A DNA stretch of 48,351 nt, taken from the IMG/VR virus record IMGVR_UViG_3300009285_012247, positions 1-48,351 of that record; one strand, 5' to 3'. The translations under genes were made by a program, and so were the position numbers. Below the pieces are notes generated by a model. It was not told where the DNA came from. It ran no database searches and worked only from the letters and a program-made list of their open reading frames with translations. Position 1 is the stretch's first letter, and each line of letters starts with the position of its first letter. Positions 30,709 through 37,550 of the stretch are shown here, in pieces. The DNA is from a virus.

Positions 30709-30917
30709 ACAGAACCTATTGTGATCAAGGTTTTAATAACATCGAAAATAAGACTTATGAAATACATCTTAAAAACTGGTTTCAATATTCTTGAAAGATT
30801 TTCTTCACTAAAATCAAACCCATATTTTTGAAGTTCTCCAAGAACAAATTTGAACTCTTCAAGCAATGGACGAATCGTATGCTCGACAAAAGCTCCGTAA
30901 GGCTTTAGATCAATCAT
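30675..30917 (-). CDS. Small protein with one membrane helix
   Basis: The 80-residue product (MIDLKPYGAFVEHTIR) is charged and helical in the first half and ends in a hydrophobic helix (LITIGSVCLVAYLVLAS). It is linked by an ATGA overlap to the GroES-like gene and overlaps the GT2 gene by 34 bases. It may anchor or adapt a partner at the membrane. No family is recognised. Confidence 0.65.
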   Translation of the reverse strand: MIDLKPYGAFVEHTIRPLLEEFKFVLGELQKYGFDFSEENLSRILKPVFKMYFISLIFDVIKTLITIGSVCLVAYLVLAS

Positions 30918-31219
30918 TCCGTCTTACCCAATAGATCCCATTCACTTATGACCCTGTAGGTCTCAGTTTTGAACTGAATATTGATACCAGAAAAAGGTTT
31001 AAAATAAATCTTATCCCCTTTTTTATGCTCATATTGACATCGAGATCCCCATGAAACAATCGTTCCGGTTGAAGCAACTTTTTTCAACGCAGTCTCATAT
31101 TTTTCAGGAAGAGTAATCTTTCCTTCCTTTAATATCCTCACAATTTCTGGATTTTGATCCATAAACTCATCTTGATCTTGTTTAATCAAAACGTTATCAT
31201 TAAGCACTTTTAACGGCAT
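30914..31219 (-). CDS. GroES-like co-chaperonin
   Basis: The 101-residue protein fits Cpn10 well in length and motif order: LKVLNDNVLIKQDQ at the start, then KITLPEKYETAL (mobile-loop region), STGTIVSWGSR (the GxVVxVG strand), KKGDKIYFKPFSG (the GDxVLF motif) and YRVISEWDLLGK at the end. Co-chaperonins cap GroEL; phages such as T4 (gp31) encode one to fold their capsid protein. Here it lies inside a glycan operon rather than with the head genes, which is unusual. The mobile loop differs from host GroES. Confidence 0.8.
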   Translation of the reverse strand: MPLKVLNDNVLIKQDQDEFMDQNPEIVRILKEGKITLPEKYETALKKVASTGTIVSWGSRCQYEHKKGDKIYFKPFSGINIQFKTETYRVISEWDLLGKTE

Positions 31220-31979
31220 AAAAACACCTCAAGAATATTTTGTAAAGTTCATTCCGCCAATGATATGGAACATGCCGATTAGAAAACTTCAAATAGTTTT
31301 CAAACCTGTTTTTTGAGTCCGTGAGTCTCAGTTTAAAAGCGCCTGATCTTGACGGACAATGATAAAGCTTAGCTCTCGGATTAAACCACAGTTGGGAACC
31401 TTCTTTCCTAATTCTGTAAGCAAGATCAGGTTCTGACCAGTCTCCAATTCCTCGATAAGATTCATCAAATCCGCCTACTTTTTCAAATGCCTCTCTTTTA
31501 AAAGCCATATTACATGCTTCAAGAAAATCAACTCTACCTTCATAACTGCATGACTCATTACACGCTCCAGTCGTCCAGGCTCCGCTAGAAGTGATATGTC
31601 CTGGAAGCTGTTCAAGCCCGTCAAGAAATAGCCAATCGTAAAGCTTTTTTAGCATGGGATATCGAAATAAGTCCCTATTTTTACGATAACCGCTATCAAT
31701 AATGCTAGGGCCAGAAACACCGCCAATCCGATTTCCATAAGTGAAACAAGAAAGAATCTCTTTAAGCCAATTTTTTGTCGCCACAATATCATCATCAATG
31801 AAAACAAGGATGGCTCCTTTTGCCCGTTTTGCTCCTTCATTTCTCAACTTTGTAAGTTCGCCTTTCTCACGGACGAGAACAATCTCAAAATCTTTCGAGC
31901 TTTGTTCTTCTAAGCTCTTGAGACAGGCGTCAAGGGATTTAGGTCTTCCAAGCGTCGGAATGATAATGCTCGCTTGCAT
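31200..31979 (-). CDS. GT2 glycosyltransferase
   Basis: The 259-residue GT-A enzyme has SIIIPTLGRPKSL (4-16), LTKLRNEGAKRAKG (42-55), the IDDD metal motif (61-64), CNMAFKREAFEKVGGFDE (about 155-172) and GDWSEPDLAYRI (acceptor/catalytic region). The type is close to rhamnosyltransferase-like family 2 enzymes. It overlaps the upstream GT2 gene by 70 bases and the GroES-like gene by 20. It lacks a membrane segment. It likely adds one sugar to a lipid-linked oligosaccharide. Confidence 0.85.
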   Translation of the reverse strand: MQASIIIPTLGRPKSLDACLKSLEEQSSKDFEIVLVREKGELTKLRNEGAKRAKGAILVFIDDDIVATKNWLKEILSCFTYGNRIGGVSGPSIIDSGYRKNRDLFRYPMLKKLYDWLFLDGLEQLPGHITSSGAWTTGACNESCSYEGRVDFLEACNMAFKREAFEKVGGFDESYRGIGDWSEPDLAYRIRKEGSQLWFNPRAKLYHCPSRSGAFKLRLTDSKNRFENYLKFSNRHVPYHWRNELYKIFLRCFYAVKSA

Positions 31980-32854
31980 AAAGTCCTCAAAACAAGAATC
32001 GTGTACATAATCAAAAATCCTACACAGACTGGCCAGTGCCAGAACCAGGCAAAGTCTCTAATTTTTGCAAATCCTTTAATGCTGACGAAGAGGGGCTGAA
32101 TAACTGTGACAGTAAAAAAGATGTACAGAGCAAGTCTAAGGTAATCTTCTTTTGCACTGACCATTCGCCAGCGTCTATCGTGACGGTTACAGTATAAATC
32201 TCTTGCATAGCGGTACCTCCTAAGTAAAAAGGTGAATAAGTTGTCCGATGTGCGATGCCAAATTTGTAATGCTCCCGACCTGAAATAAAAGTATTTTCCA
32301 AGTTTTCTTAAATCTTCAGCGTTATCCATCGGATAATAATGATCGAGATCAGACTGAAGAATATCGTCACGCTTGTAAAAAAATCCATTGCATCCGAGGC
32401 TTGGGATAAACTTTCTAAAATTTAACATCTCTCCAACTAAAATTTCAGGATCATCCCAATAAGGCAGGCGATCATTTTTACCAAGATAAAAACAAATCGG
32501 ATCATTTCCTCCAACCAAAGAAAAATAACGATTTAAAGAATTATCATCTTTCCTTACAGCATAATGTCTACCGTAAACCCCAGTAAATGGAAGTCCGCTG
32601 TAAAAGATTTTAAACACATCAGTAAAAGTTCTAGACGCTACAACGTAGTTATCCGCGCAAAACATAGCACAAATTTCTCCTCGGGCGCGCCTGATTCCAA
32701 TGGCCTTAGCTTGTTCTGAATCGCCTTCTGTAATGACCAGAATTTCTATTTGATCTTGTGGAAAATCTTGAACCTTGATTGAAGCAATAAGGTCTTTAAG
32801 CTTTTGAGATTCACTATCTTTTTTTGATGCTGGAATAATGCATGAAAAAATCAC
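31910..32854 (-). CDS. GT2-like glycosyltransferase with membrane C-terminus
   Basis: The 314-residue product starts at GTG 32854, with GAGGA just upstream. It has CIIPASKKD (5-13) and ARGEICAMFCADNYV (57-71), where the usual DxD is FCADN, a degenerate form. Two hydrophobic helices near the C-terminus (ALYIFFTVTVIQPLF and VCVGFLIMYTILVLRT) suggest membrane attachment. The altered DxD could mean changed donor or metal use, or loss of activity. It overlaps the downstream GT2 by 70 bases. Confidence 0.75.
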   Translation of the reverse strand: MIFSCIIPASKKDSESQKLKDLIASIKVQDFPQDQIEILVITEGDSEQAKAIGIRRARGEICAMFCADNYVVASRTFTDVFKIFYSGLPFTGVYGRHYAVRKDDNSLNRYFSLVGGNDPICFYLGKNDRLPYWDDPEILVGEMLNFRKFIPSLGCNGFFYKRDDILQSDLDHYYPMDNAEDLRKLGKYFYFRSGALQIWHRTSDNLFTFLLRRYRYARDLYCNRHDRRWRMVSAKEDYLRLALYIFFTVTVIQPLFVSIKGFAKIRDFAWFWHWPVCVGFLIMYTILVLRTLCKRALSFRRLEDLNPLTPVSRA

Positions 32855-32875
32855 TTCCTCTTTTATGTTAATCTC

Positions 32876-33163
32876 CTATTTTTGTTCGAGTCCTAATTGT
32901 TTCTCAAGTTCAATTAGTTCTTGCTTCGCCTTTGGAATCGAGTCAATTGTAAATCCGGTTATGGGACAATTCAGAAAGCGGACAAGTTCCTCTTTCGCAT
33001 TCACAAGGTCGTTTCTTTGCCTAAAAATTGCGTATAAATTAGCATGTGCGGGCGCATAAAAAAAGTCCATTTTTCCGCATTCCCTATAGGTCTCAATCGC
33101 CATATCAATTTTTCCGTCAGAGTGAAACTTCTGTGCTAAATCGAATATTTCGGTAACGTTCAT
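32876..33163 (-). CDS. TPR-like protein
   Basis: The 95-residue product (MNVTEIFDLAQKFHSDG) consists of helix pairs with TPR-style spacing: KIDMAIETYRECGKMDFFYAPAH is one clear repeat and NDLVNAKEELVRFL a second. TPRs are protein-binding scaffolds. The gene overlaps the end of the TMTC-like membrane protein, itself ending in TPRs, by 47 bases. It may be a split-off C-terminal TPR unit acting with that enzyme. Confidence 0.7.
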   Translation of the reverse strand: MNVTEIFDLAQKFHSDGKIDMAIETYRECGKMDFFYAPAHANLYAIFRQRNDLVNAKEELVRFLNCPITGFTIDSIPKAKQELIELEKQLGLEQK

Positions 33164-34829
33164 AATGTGCCTCCGTGACTCCTCTATTGATTGATTTTAG
33201 GTGTTCTTCCATTGGTTTCATGAGATAAAGCATCAGTTCAAGTTGATTCATCTCTTTGGACCATAATTTATCAAAGTGAACCACTTTTGCATTAAGACAT
33301 TTTATAAGCGCGTCTTTAGCCAAAGAAAACTGGCCTGCCGACTTATAGAGCGAATAAAGATTGTAATAAGGAACATCATAAAAAGGATTTACTTTTGCCG
33401 CTTGGAGCCAGACATCCAGCGCCGAACCCTGCCGGCCGCTGTTGGCCAAGACAACGCCTAAATTTCCCATAGCAACTTCAGATTTAGGAAAGTTCCAAAT
33501 GTTTGATTTGTAAAATGATTCTTCATCTTTAAAGGTAGGAATGTGAACCCAAGTTCTCATGATGTAAAGACCAAGAAGCGTACCGTAAAGAATTGGAAAG
33601 TCTTTTAGATAATAGGCTGCGACAAGTGAAAAACCAAGAATTGAATTAAAGGCATAACGATCAACCACAAACTGCTGTGCGGTAATCACATTCAAAAAAA
33701 GGCAAAGATAAAGAGAAAACCAAAGAAGCCCTAATCGAACCGTGAATGGAGCGAAATAAAATAGGAGACCCAAAAGAATGATATAGACAACCCCTCTCCA
33801 GAAAATAAAGTCAAAGCGCTCAAGAGTTTCGTCAAAATGATATCCAAACGTATGGAATAGACCCAGACTCCATGGCCAAATCATAAGCTCCACATAATAA
33901 GCAAAAGTCTTAACCATAAGAATAGGTTTTCTTCGGGTTAAATAAGTAGACTCACCCATGTTTTGGCTTTTGAATGCATCTTTCCTGTAATCGACATGCC
34001 AGCTAAAGATCTTGATTCCAAAACCAAATGCAATCCAAAAGGAAATGAGCGCATAAATAGGTTTTCCAATAAAGGCAAGAATAGCCCAATTGGCGGCTGC
34101 CGACATGAGGCCGGAACAAGAAATCAAGGTAAAAAATGCAATCAAAAGTGAATTGGGAAAAATGTGAATTGAGGAAAGAGCAAGGTTAAATGTTACAATC
34201 AAACCAAAATAATTAAGGAGGTATCCAAATCCTGAACACCAAGCTACCGCTTGACAGGAAATCGGATTAACGAGAAAAAGGAGAGTCGTAAGAAGCGCAA
34301 GATCTGAACCGAACAGTTTGGACAAAAAGGTATAGGTAAGGAAAGAATTGAGTAACTGCGTAATTAAAGAAAGTAAATGGTGCCTCAGCGGATTTTGAGT
34401 AAATCCGAAAATTTCATGTCCTTTTGTTGTCCTTCCAATAACCGTAAACTTCTTTCCTATTTGATGTCTTGCCCATCGAAGAATTGAAAAAGGGAAACCA
34501 ATATGAGGATTGAATTGTATATTTCTAAATTTTAGTTTCTTCTTTTCCGGTCCTACCTCTAATTCATACGAGTCAATCTTGTCGCCATAAGCGTCACTTT
34601 TATCAATATGGCATTTTGGACAAACGCTAGATCCTTTCGTTTCCTCCACAGCCCAAGTGTAACTACAAAGCCTGCATATAAAACCTGCTACTCTTAATTT
34701 ATCTGAAAAACGCTCAATTCCGTCATGGTCATCACTTACAAACCCGCCCCAAAGTGAATTGATCCAAGTTACGAAAAATACAATGGTTATGATTGAAAAG
34801 TGGGCAAATGAACCATGAAGAAGATCCAT
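33117..34829 (-). CDS. TMTC/PMT-like membrane O-glycosyltransferase with zinc ribbon and TPRs
   Basis: ATG 34829 is preferred to TTG 34871 and gives 570 residues. After the first membrane helix comes FVSDDHDGI, matching the catalytic acidic loop of PMT/TMTC-type GT-C enzymes. The region LLNSFLTYTFLSKLFGS to NPISCQAVAWCSG follows the TMTC consensus (LLNALLVYLLLRRL to HPVxxEAVAW). About ten helices precede C-terminal TPR-like units (MGNLGVVLANSGRQGSAL, YNLYSLYKSAGQFSLA). A four-Cys zinc ribbon (CRLC and CPKC, about residues 52-73) is inserted in the first loop, which I do not recall from the family. It is the first gene of the cargo operon. Confidence 0.78.
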   Translation of the reverse strand: MDLLHGSFAHFSIITIVFFVTWINSLWGGFVSDDHDGIERFSDKLRVAGFICRLCSYTWAVEETKGSSVCPKCHIDKSDAYGDKIDSYELEVGPEKKKLKFRNIQFNPHIGFPFSILRWARHQIGKKFTVIGRTTKGHEIFGFTQNPLRHHLLSLITQLLNSFLTYTFLSKLFGSDLALLTTLLFLVNPISCQAVAWCSGFGYLLNYFGLIVTFNLALSSIHIFPNSLLIAFFTLISCSGLMSAAANWAILAFIGKPIYALISFWIAFGFGIKIFSWHVDYRKDAFKSQNMGESTYLTRRKPILMVKTFAYYVELMIWPWSLGLFHTFGYHFDETLERFDFIFWRGVVYIILLGLLFYFAPFTVRLGLLWFSLYLCLFLNVITAQQFVVDRYAFNSILGFSLVAAYYLKDFPILYGTLLGLYIMRTWVHIPTFKDEESFYKSNIWNFPKSEVAMGNLGVVLANSGRQGSALDVWLQAAKVNPFYDVPYYNLYSLYKSAGQFSLAKDALIKCLNAKVVHFDKLWSKEMNQLELMLYLMKPMEEHLKSINRGVTEAHYERYRNIRFSTEVSL

Positions 34830-34849
34830 GATGTGAGGAAGTTGAAGAT

Positions 34850-34878
34850 ATGGTAATAAGAAGTTAACCAATTGTCAA
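34850..34878 (-). promoter_or_regulatory. Promoter for the leftward cargo operon
   Basis: On the minus strand TTGACA (34878-34873), a 17-base spacer and TACCAT (34855-34850) fit a sigma70-type promoter with a moderate -10. It is the only recognisable promoter before the 17-gene block. The -35 box is the mirror image of the opposite-strand -35 at 34892, making an ATTGTCAA-13-TTGACAAT inverted repeat. Confidence 0.55.
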
Positions 34879-34891
34879 TAACAATACGGAC

Positions 34892-34920
34892 TTGACAATT
34901 TTACTTACGAGTGGTATACT
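34892..34920 (+). promoter_or_regulatory. Strong rightward promoter for a structured RNA
   Basis: TTGACA (34892-34897), a 17-base spacer and TATACT (34915-34920) form a near-consensus promoter. Transcription would begin near 34927 and run away from the cargo operon. No protein-like gene follows until 35289; the intervening sequence is rich in base-pairing segments. Confidence 0.8.
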
Positions 34921-34926
34921 CTTTTT

Positions 34927-35245
34927 TGAGTGAAGTAGGACAACAAAGAAGCAATTTCCATTTTTGGAACCCTTCTCACCTGTCCTGTGATCACTCAACC
35001 ACATTGCTTCTTAGGTGTGAGGGTTCCGTCTTTATGAACCTTACCAGTGAAACTGAGGGATTTGTAGACTGTCACCGGCTAATCGATGCAAAAACAAGAG
35101 TCGTCCGTAAATTAGAATAACGGAATTAGTGGCAGTAATTTCCTTAAAAAAAATTTTCTTCGGTAAGTTATCTTTTTGTCTTTTTTCTTTTAAAGAATAG
35201 CAAGCAGCGTGCCAACGCTGTCTTGCTCAAAGCTTTTCTTTTTTC
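34927..35245 (+). ncRNA. Candidate structured RNA with pseudoknot
   Basis: Downstream of the 34892 promoter, AAGAAGCAAT (34946-34955) is perfectly complementary to ATTGCTTCTT (35003-35012), and GGAACCCTTCTCACCT (34966-34981) pairs over 14 bases with AGGTGTGAGGGTTCC (35013-35027) with one bulge and one mismatch. The two helices cross (order b-c-b'-c') and abut, as in an H-type pseudoknot. A third, competing pairing is TTGAGTG-AGGACA (34926-34942) with TGTCCT-CACTCAA (34981-34998). Later stems are CCAGTGA/TCACCGG (35044/35072) and CCGT/ACGG (35105/35120), ending at the hairpin 35199-35227. I recognise no known RNA family. Open frames inside are not protein-like. Confidence 0.6.
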
Positions 35246-35265
35246 TCTTTTTCTATAACTTACTG
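35161..35265 (+). terminator. Hairpin module ending the structured RNA
   Basis: A strong hairpin AGCAAG-CAGCGT-(GCCA)-ACGCTG-t-CTTGCT (35199-35227) is flanked by AAAG/CTTT and followed by CTTTTCTTTTTTC, so it can act as an intrinsic terminator on the plus strand, though the T-run starts several bases after the stem. Around it, CGGTAAGTTAT (35161-35171) and ATAACTTACTG (35255-35265) are complementary arms enclosing T/C-rich strands that cannot pair with each other. Confidence 0.5.
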
Positions 35266-35288
35266 GAGAGAATTTTAAAAAAAGCGCA

Positions 35289-35453
35289 ATGATTGATAAA
35301 CTTTCAACCTGGGAAAAGTTCTATTTCGGAGTTGTGATCGCGACCGGGATTTTGTTTGTCGCGCTCATGATGTTTATTATGTCCCTATTGCCTTCGTGGG
35401 TTTTACTGTTTATATTTTTTACGGGTTTTCTTGCTTTCTTTTTAATGGATTAA
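35289..35453 (+). CDS. Two-helix membrane microprotein
   Basis: ATG 35289 encodes 54 residues (MIDKLSTWEKFYFG) with two hydrophobic helices (VVIATGILFVALMMFIM and WVLLFIFFTGFLAFFL) joined by a short SLLPS turn. It lies 43 bases after the hairpin of the structured RNA, on the same strand, and is convergent with the virion genes. There is no good nearby Shine-Dalgarno (GGAGAG is about 20 bases away). It is holin-like in size and topology, but it is not in the late operon, so an early envelope function is equally possible. Confidence 0.6.
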   Translation: MIDKLSTWEKFYFGVVIATGILFVALMMFIMSLLPSWVLLFIFFTGFLAFFLMD

Positions 35454-35481
35454 TCAAAAAAACAACCTCGCGCTTGCGCAT

Positions 35482-36756
35482 TTATCGTTTTATTCGTCTA
35501 CGAAGAAATTCAAAACCTCCTAAAGCTCCTAGTGTTCCAACTGTAAAACCAACTGCTTTTCTTCGTCTTGTTACATCCTGGATTTCACGAGCAAGATCAA
35601 GCTTTCGTTTTTTTAAAGATTCCAATTGTCGCTCTGTTGCATCCATCTTTTTACCAATTTTAGATTGTCTTTGTTTTAAAGCCAATTCTTGAATCCTATT
35701 CTTTTCTCTTAAACCTTTAGCTTTTTGAACAAATTGAGTGCCTAATGGCTTTTCAGCAGCTTCAAGAGCAGATACTTCAGCAGGTGATATTTTTTTTACG
35801 CCCGAAACAGTTCTTTTGACCGCTCCCTTTGTCACTTTTGCCGCTTGTTTTGCCACATTATAAATTGGAGCATAAGCGGATTTTAATTCAGCTAAACCAG
35901 GAACAGAACTTGGAATTTGATCAAGGAGATGCTTATAAAATATGGCTTTTGATCTTGAGGTCGGCAAAGAACCGGTTATCCGTTTAACAAGTGCCTGGAC
36001 TTCTGTTGGAGAATATTTTTTGACAACGGTTTGAATGACACCTTCTTCAGGTTGAGCTTTTAATCCGAACTTACGAGCAAGTTGCATGAGTCCATGACCA
36101 GGAGTTCCTTCAATAAGTTCTGCCCCATGTTCTCTCGCGGCTTTTGTTAATATGTTCGCTAAATCTTCATCTGCAAGCGTGGATTGTAATTTACCTAGCC
36201 CTTTTTCAAAAACTTTTCCTGATTCTTTAAATAATTTGTCCACCTCTGTAGGAATTTTTTCTTTAGCTTGAAATCCAAGCTTTTCAGAAGCCCTAGCAGT
36301 TCTTTCTTTCAGTATTTTTCCGACTCTTTTAATTTGACCGGTCTCTTGAGATAAAGTTCCTTTAAATTTTTGTAAGGTGGGAATAATATCTTCTATACCT
36401 CTCACTTCTTTTATTCTTCCTTTGAGCCCGAACAATTTAGTTCCGGCTTTTGCAATGCCTTTTCCTGCCGCCATTCCCATCAGGATCGATGGTAGTACAC
36501 GTCTTCCAACTCCTGATGTTTCCGGTTCTCTTTCGTCAAATATTCCTGGAGGAGTGGGACCAGGAACTAGAGCTTCTGCTGCTTTTTGTCCTAAGGACCG
36601 CGCACGCGGTTCAAGCCCCAACGTATAAATTTCTGCAAATCCGCGTGGAAATTCGCCGATTTCTTTTCCAACTGTTGTAGCAGTTTCAAGCACACGTTGC
36701 CATGGAGGAATTTTACCCGTTACACGCTGTCTAAGTTTATCTTGTATTCTTCCCAT
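35482..36756 (-). CDS. Internal virion protein candidate
   Basis: The 424-residue product is basic and helical (MGRIQDKLRQRVTGKIP), with a Gly/Ala-rich hydrophobic segment (LPSILMGMAAGKGIAKAG, about 88-105), long coiled helices, and a C-terminal coil ending in a hydrophobic/basic tail (GFTVGTLGALGGFEFLRRR). These are features of proteins ejected with DNA by podoviruses. It is the last gene of the late block and shares one base with the upstream gene (ATG/TAA overlap). The role is inferred. Confidence 0.6.
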   Translation of the reverse strand: MGRIQDKLRQRVTGKIPPWQRVLETATTVGKEIGEFPRGFAEIYTLGLEPRARSLGQKAAEALVPGPTPPGIFDEREPETSGVGRRVLPSILMGMAAGKGIAKAGTKLFGLKGRIKEVRGIEDIIPTLQKFKGTLSQETGQIKRVGKILKERTARASEKLGFQAKEKIPTEVDKLFKESGKVFEKGLGKLQSTLADEDLANILTKAAREHGAELIEGTPGHGLMQLARKFGLKAQPEEGVIQTVVKKYSPTEVQALVKRITGSLPTSRSKAIFYKHLLDQIPSSVPGLAELKSAYAPIYNVAKQAAKVTKGAVKRTVSGVKKISPAEVSALEAAEKPLGTQFVQKAKGLREKNRIQELALKQRQSKIGKKMDATERQLESLKKRKLDLAREIQDVTRRRKAVGFTVGTLGALGGFEFLRRRIKR

Positions 36757-37550
36757 TAAATGTCTATCTTTCTTTTCTCAAGTTCATCAGAAATGAGCTG
36801 TGTTAAAAGCGGATCAAATTGATCCAAAGAACCAAACTTATCCAATCGAGTTGTTCCTTCCCTCATTTCGTCATCGCTAAGTGATTCTCTGCGCCTAATC
36901 AAATCCCCAAGCAAGATTTTTGAAGCACCTTTTCTGCCAAGCATCCCAGGAAGTGTTTGTGGAAACATTTGTTCAAATAAGTTCGTCTCAAGTTCAATTC
37001 CAGCTGTTCTTGCTCTATCATCCAACGTTCTTGAATTTTCAGAATAGTCAAGGTCTTCCTTAATTTCAGTATCCCATATCGGATTCCCGAACAGTTTTTG
37101 CATTCTTCGGGCATCTTCATTCGAGAATCTGCTTTCAGTTTCATTTGCCCTTAAAATACCAATGTTCCTCAAGGATGAATCTACAATATTCTGGTGCCTG
37201 GCCAACATACTTCCTGTCGGGTCTTGTTTCATTAAGCTAAGGTAATTCTTTGTTCCACCCGCTAAACGGTTAAACATTCCAGGAAGAGAATTCTCAACCT
37301 GCAAAGTAAGATCTCTCATTTGGATAAAGTCATTGCTCAAGCTTCTGTAAGCATTTCCAACGGCAAACTTTCTTTTAGCTCTTTCCGTTTCTTCAGCAGT
37401 TTCAGCAGCCAGTCTGGGTTTTCTTCTTTCTTCTTGTCTTTCTAAAATATCCCTTGCGACTAAATTCTGAAGCGCATCAGAACCGCTGCGCTTAAATGTA
37501 GGAGCTTTTATCTTAGGCGGGTTGACTTTAAATCTAAGTTCTTTTGCCAT
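36756..37550 (-). CDS. Internal virion protein candidate
   Basis: The 264-residue charged helical product (MAKELRFKVNPPKIKAP) has many Arg/Glu helices (ERQEERRKPRLAAETAEETE) and no membrane segment or Cys. It lies between the zincin-motif virion protein and the last late gene, with overlaps at both ends. Probably a virion-core or ejection protein; no family is recognised. Confidence 0.55.
   Translation of the reverse strand: MAKELRFKVNPPKIKAPTFKRSGSDALQNLVARDILERQEERRKPRLAAETAEETERAKRKFAVGNAYRSLSNDFIQMRDLTLQVENSLPGMFNRLAGGTKNYLSLMKQDPTGSMLARHQNIVDSSLRNIGILRANETESRFSNEDARRMQKLFGNPIWDTEIKEDLDYSENSRTLDDRARTAGIELETNLFEQMFPQTLPGMLGRKGASKILLGDLIRRRESLSDDEMREGTTRLDKFGSLDQFDPLLTQLISDELEKRKIDI

Noticed and set aside
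34911-35120. Plus-strand frame inside the structured RNA region
   Set aside because: Its start lies in the -10 region of the promoter, it has no ribosome-binding site, and base-pairing explains the sequence better.
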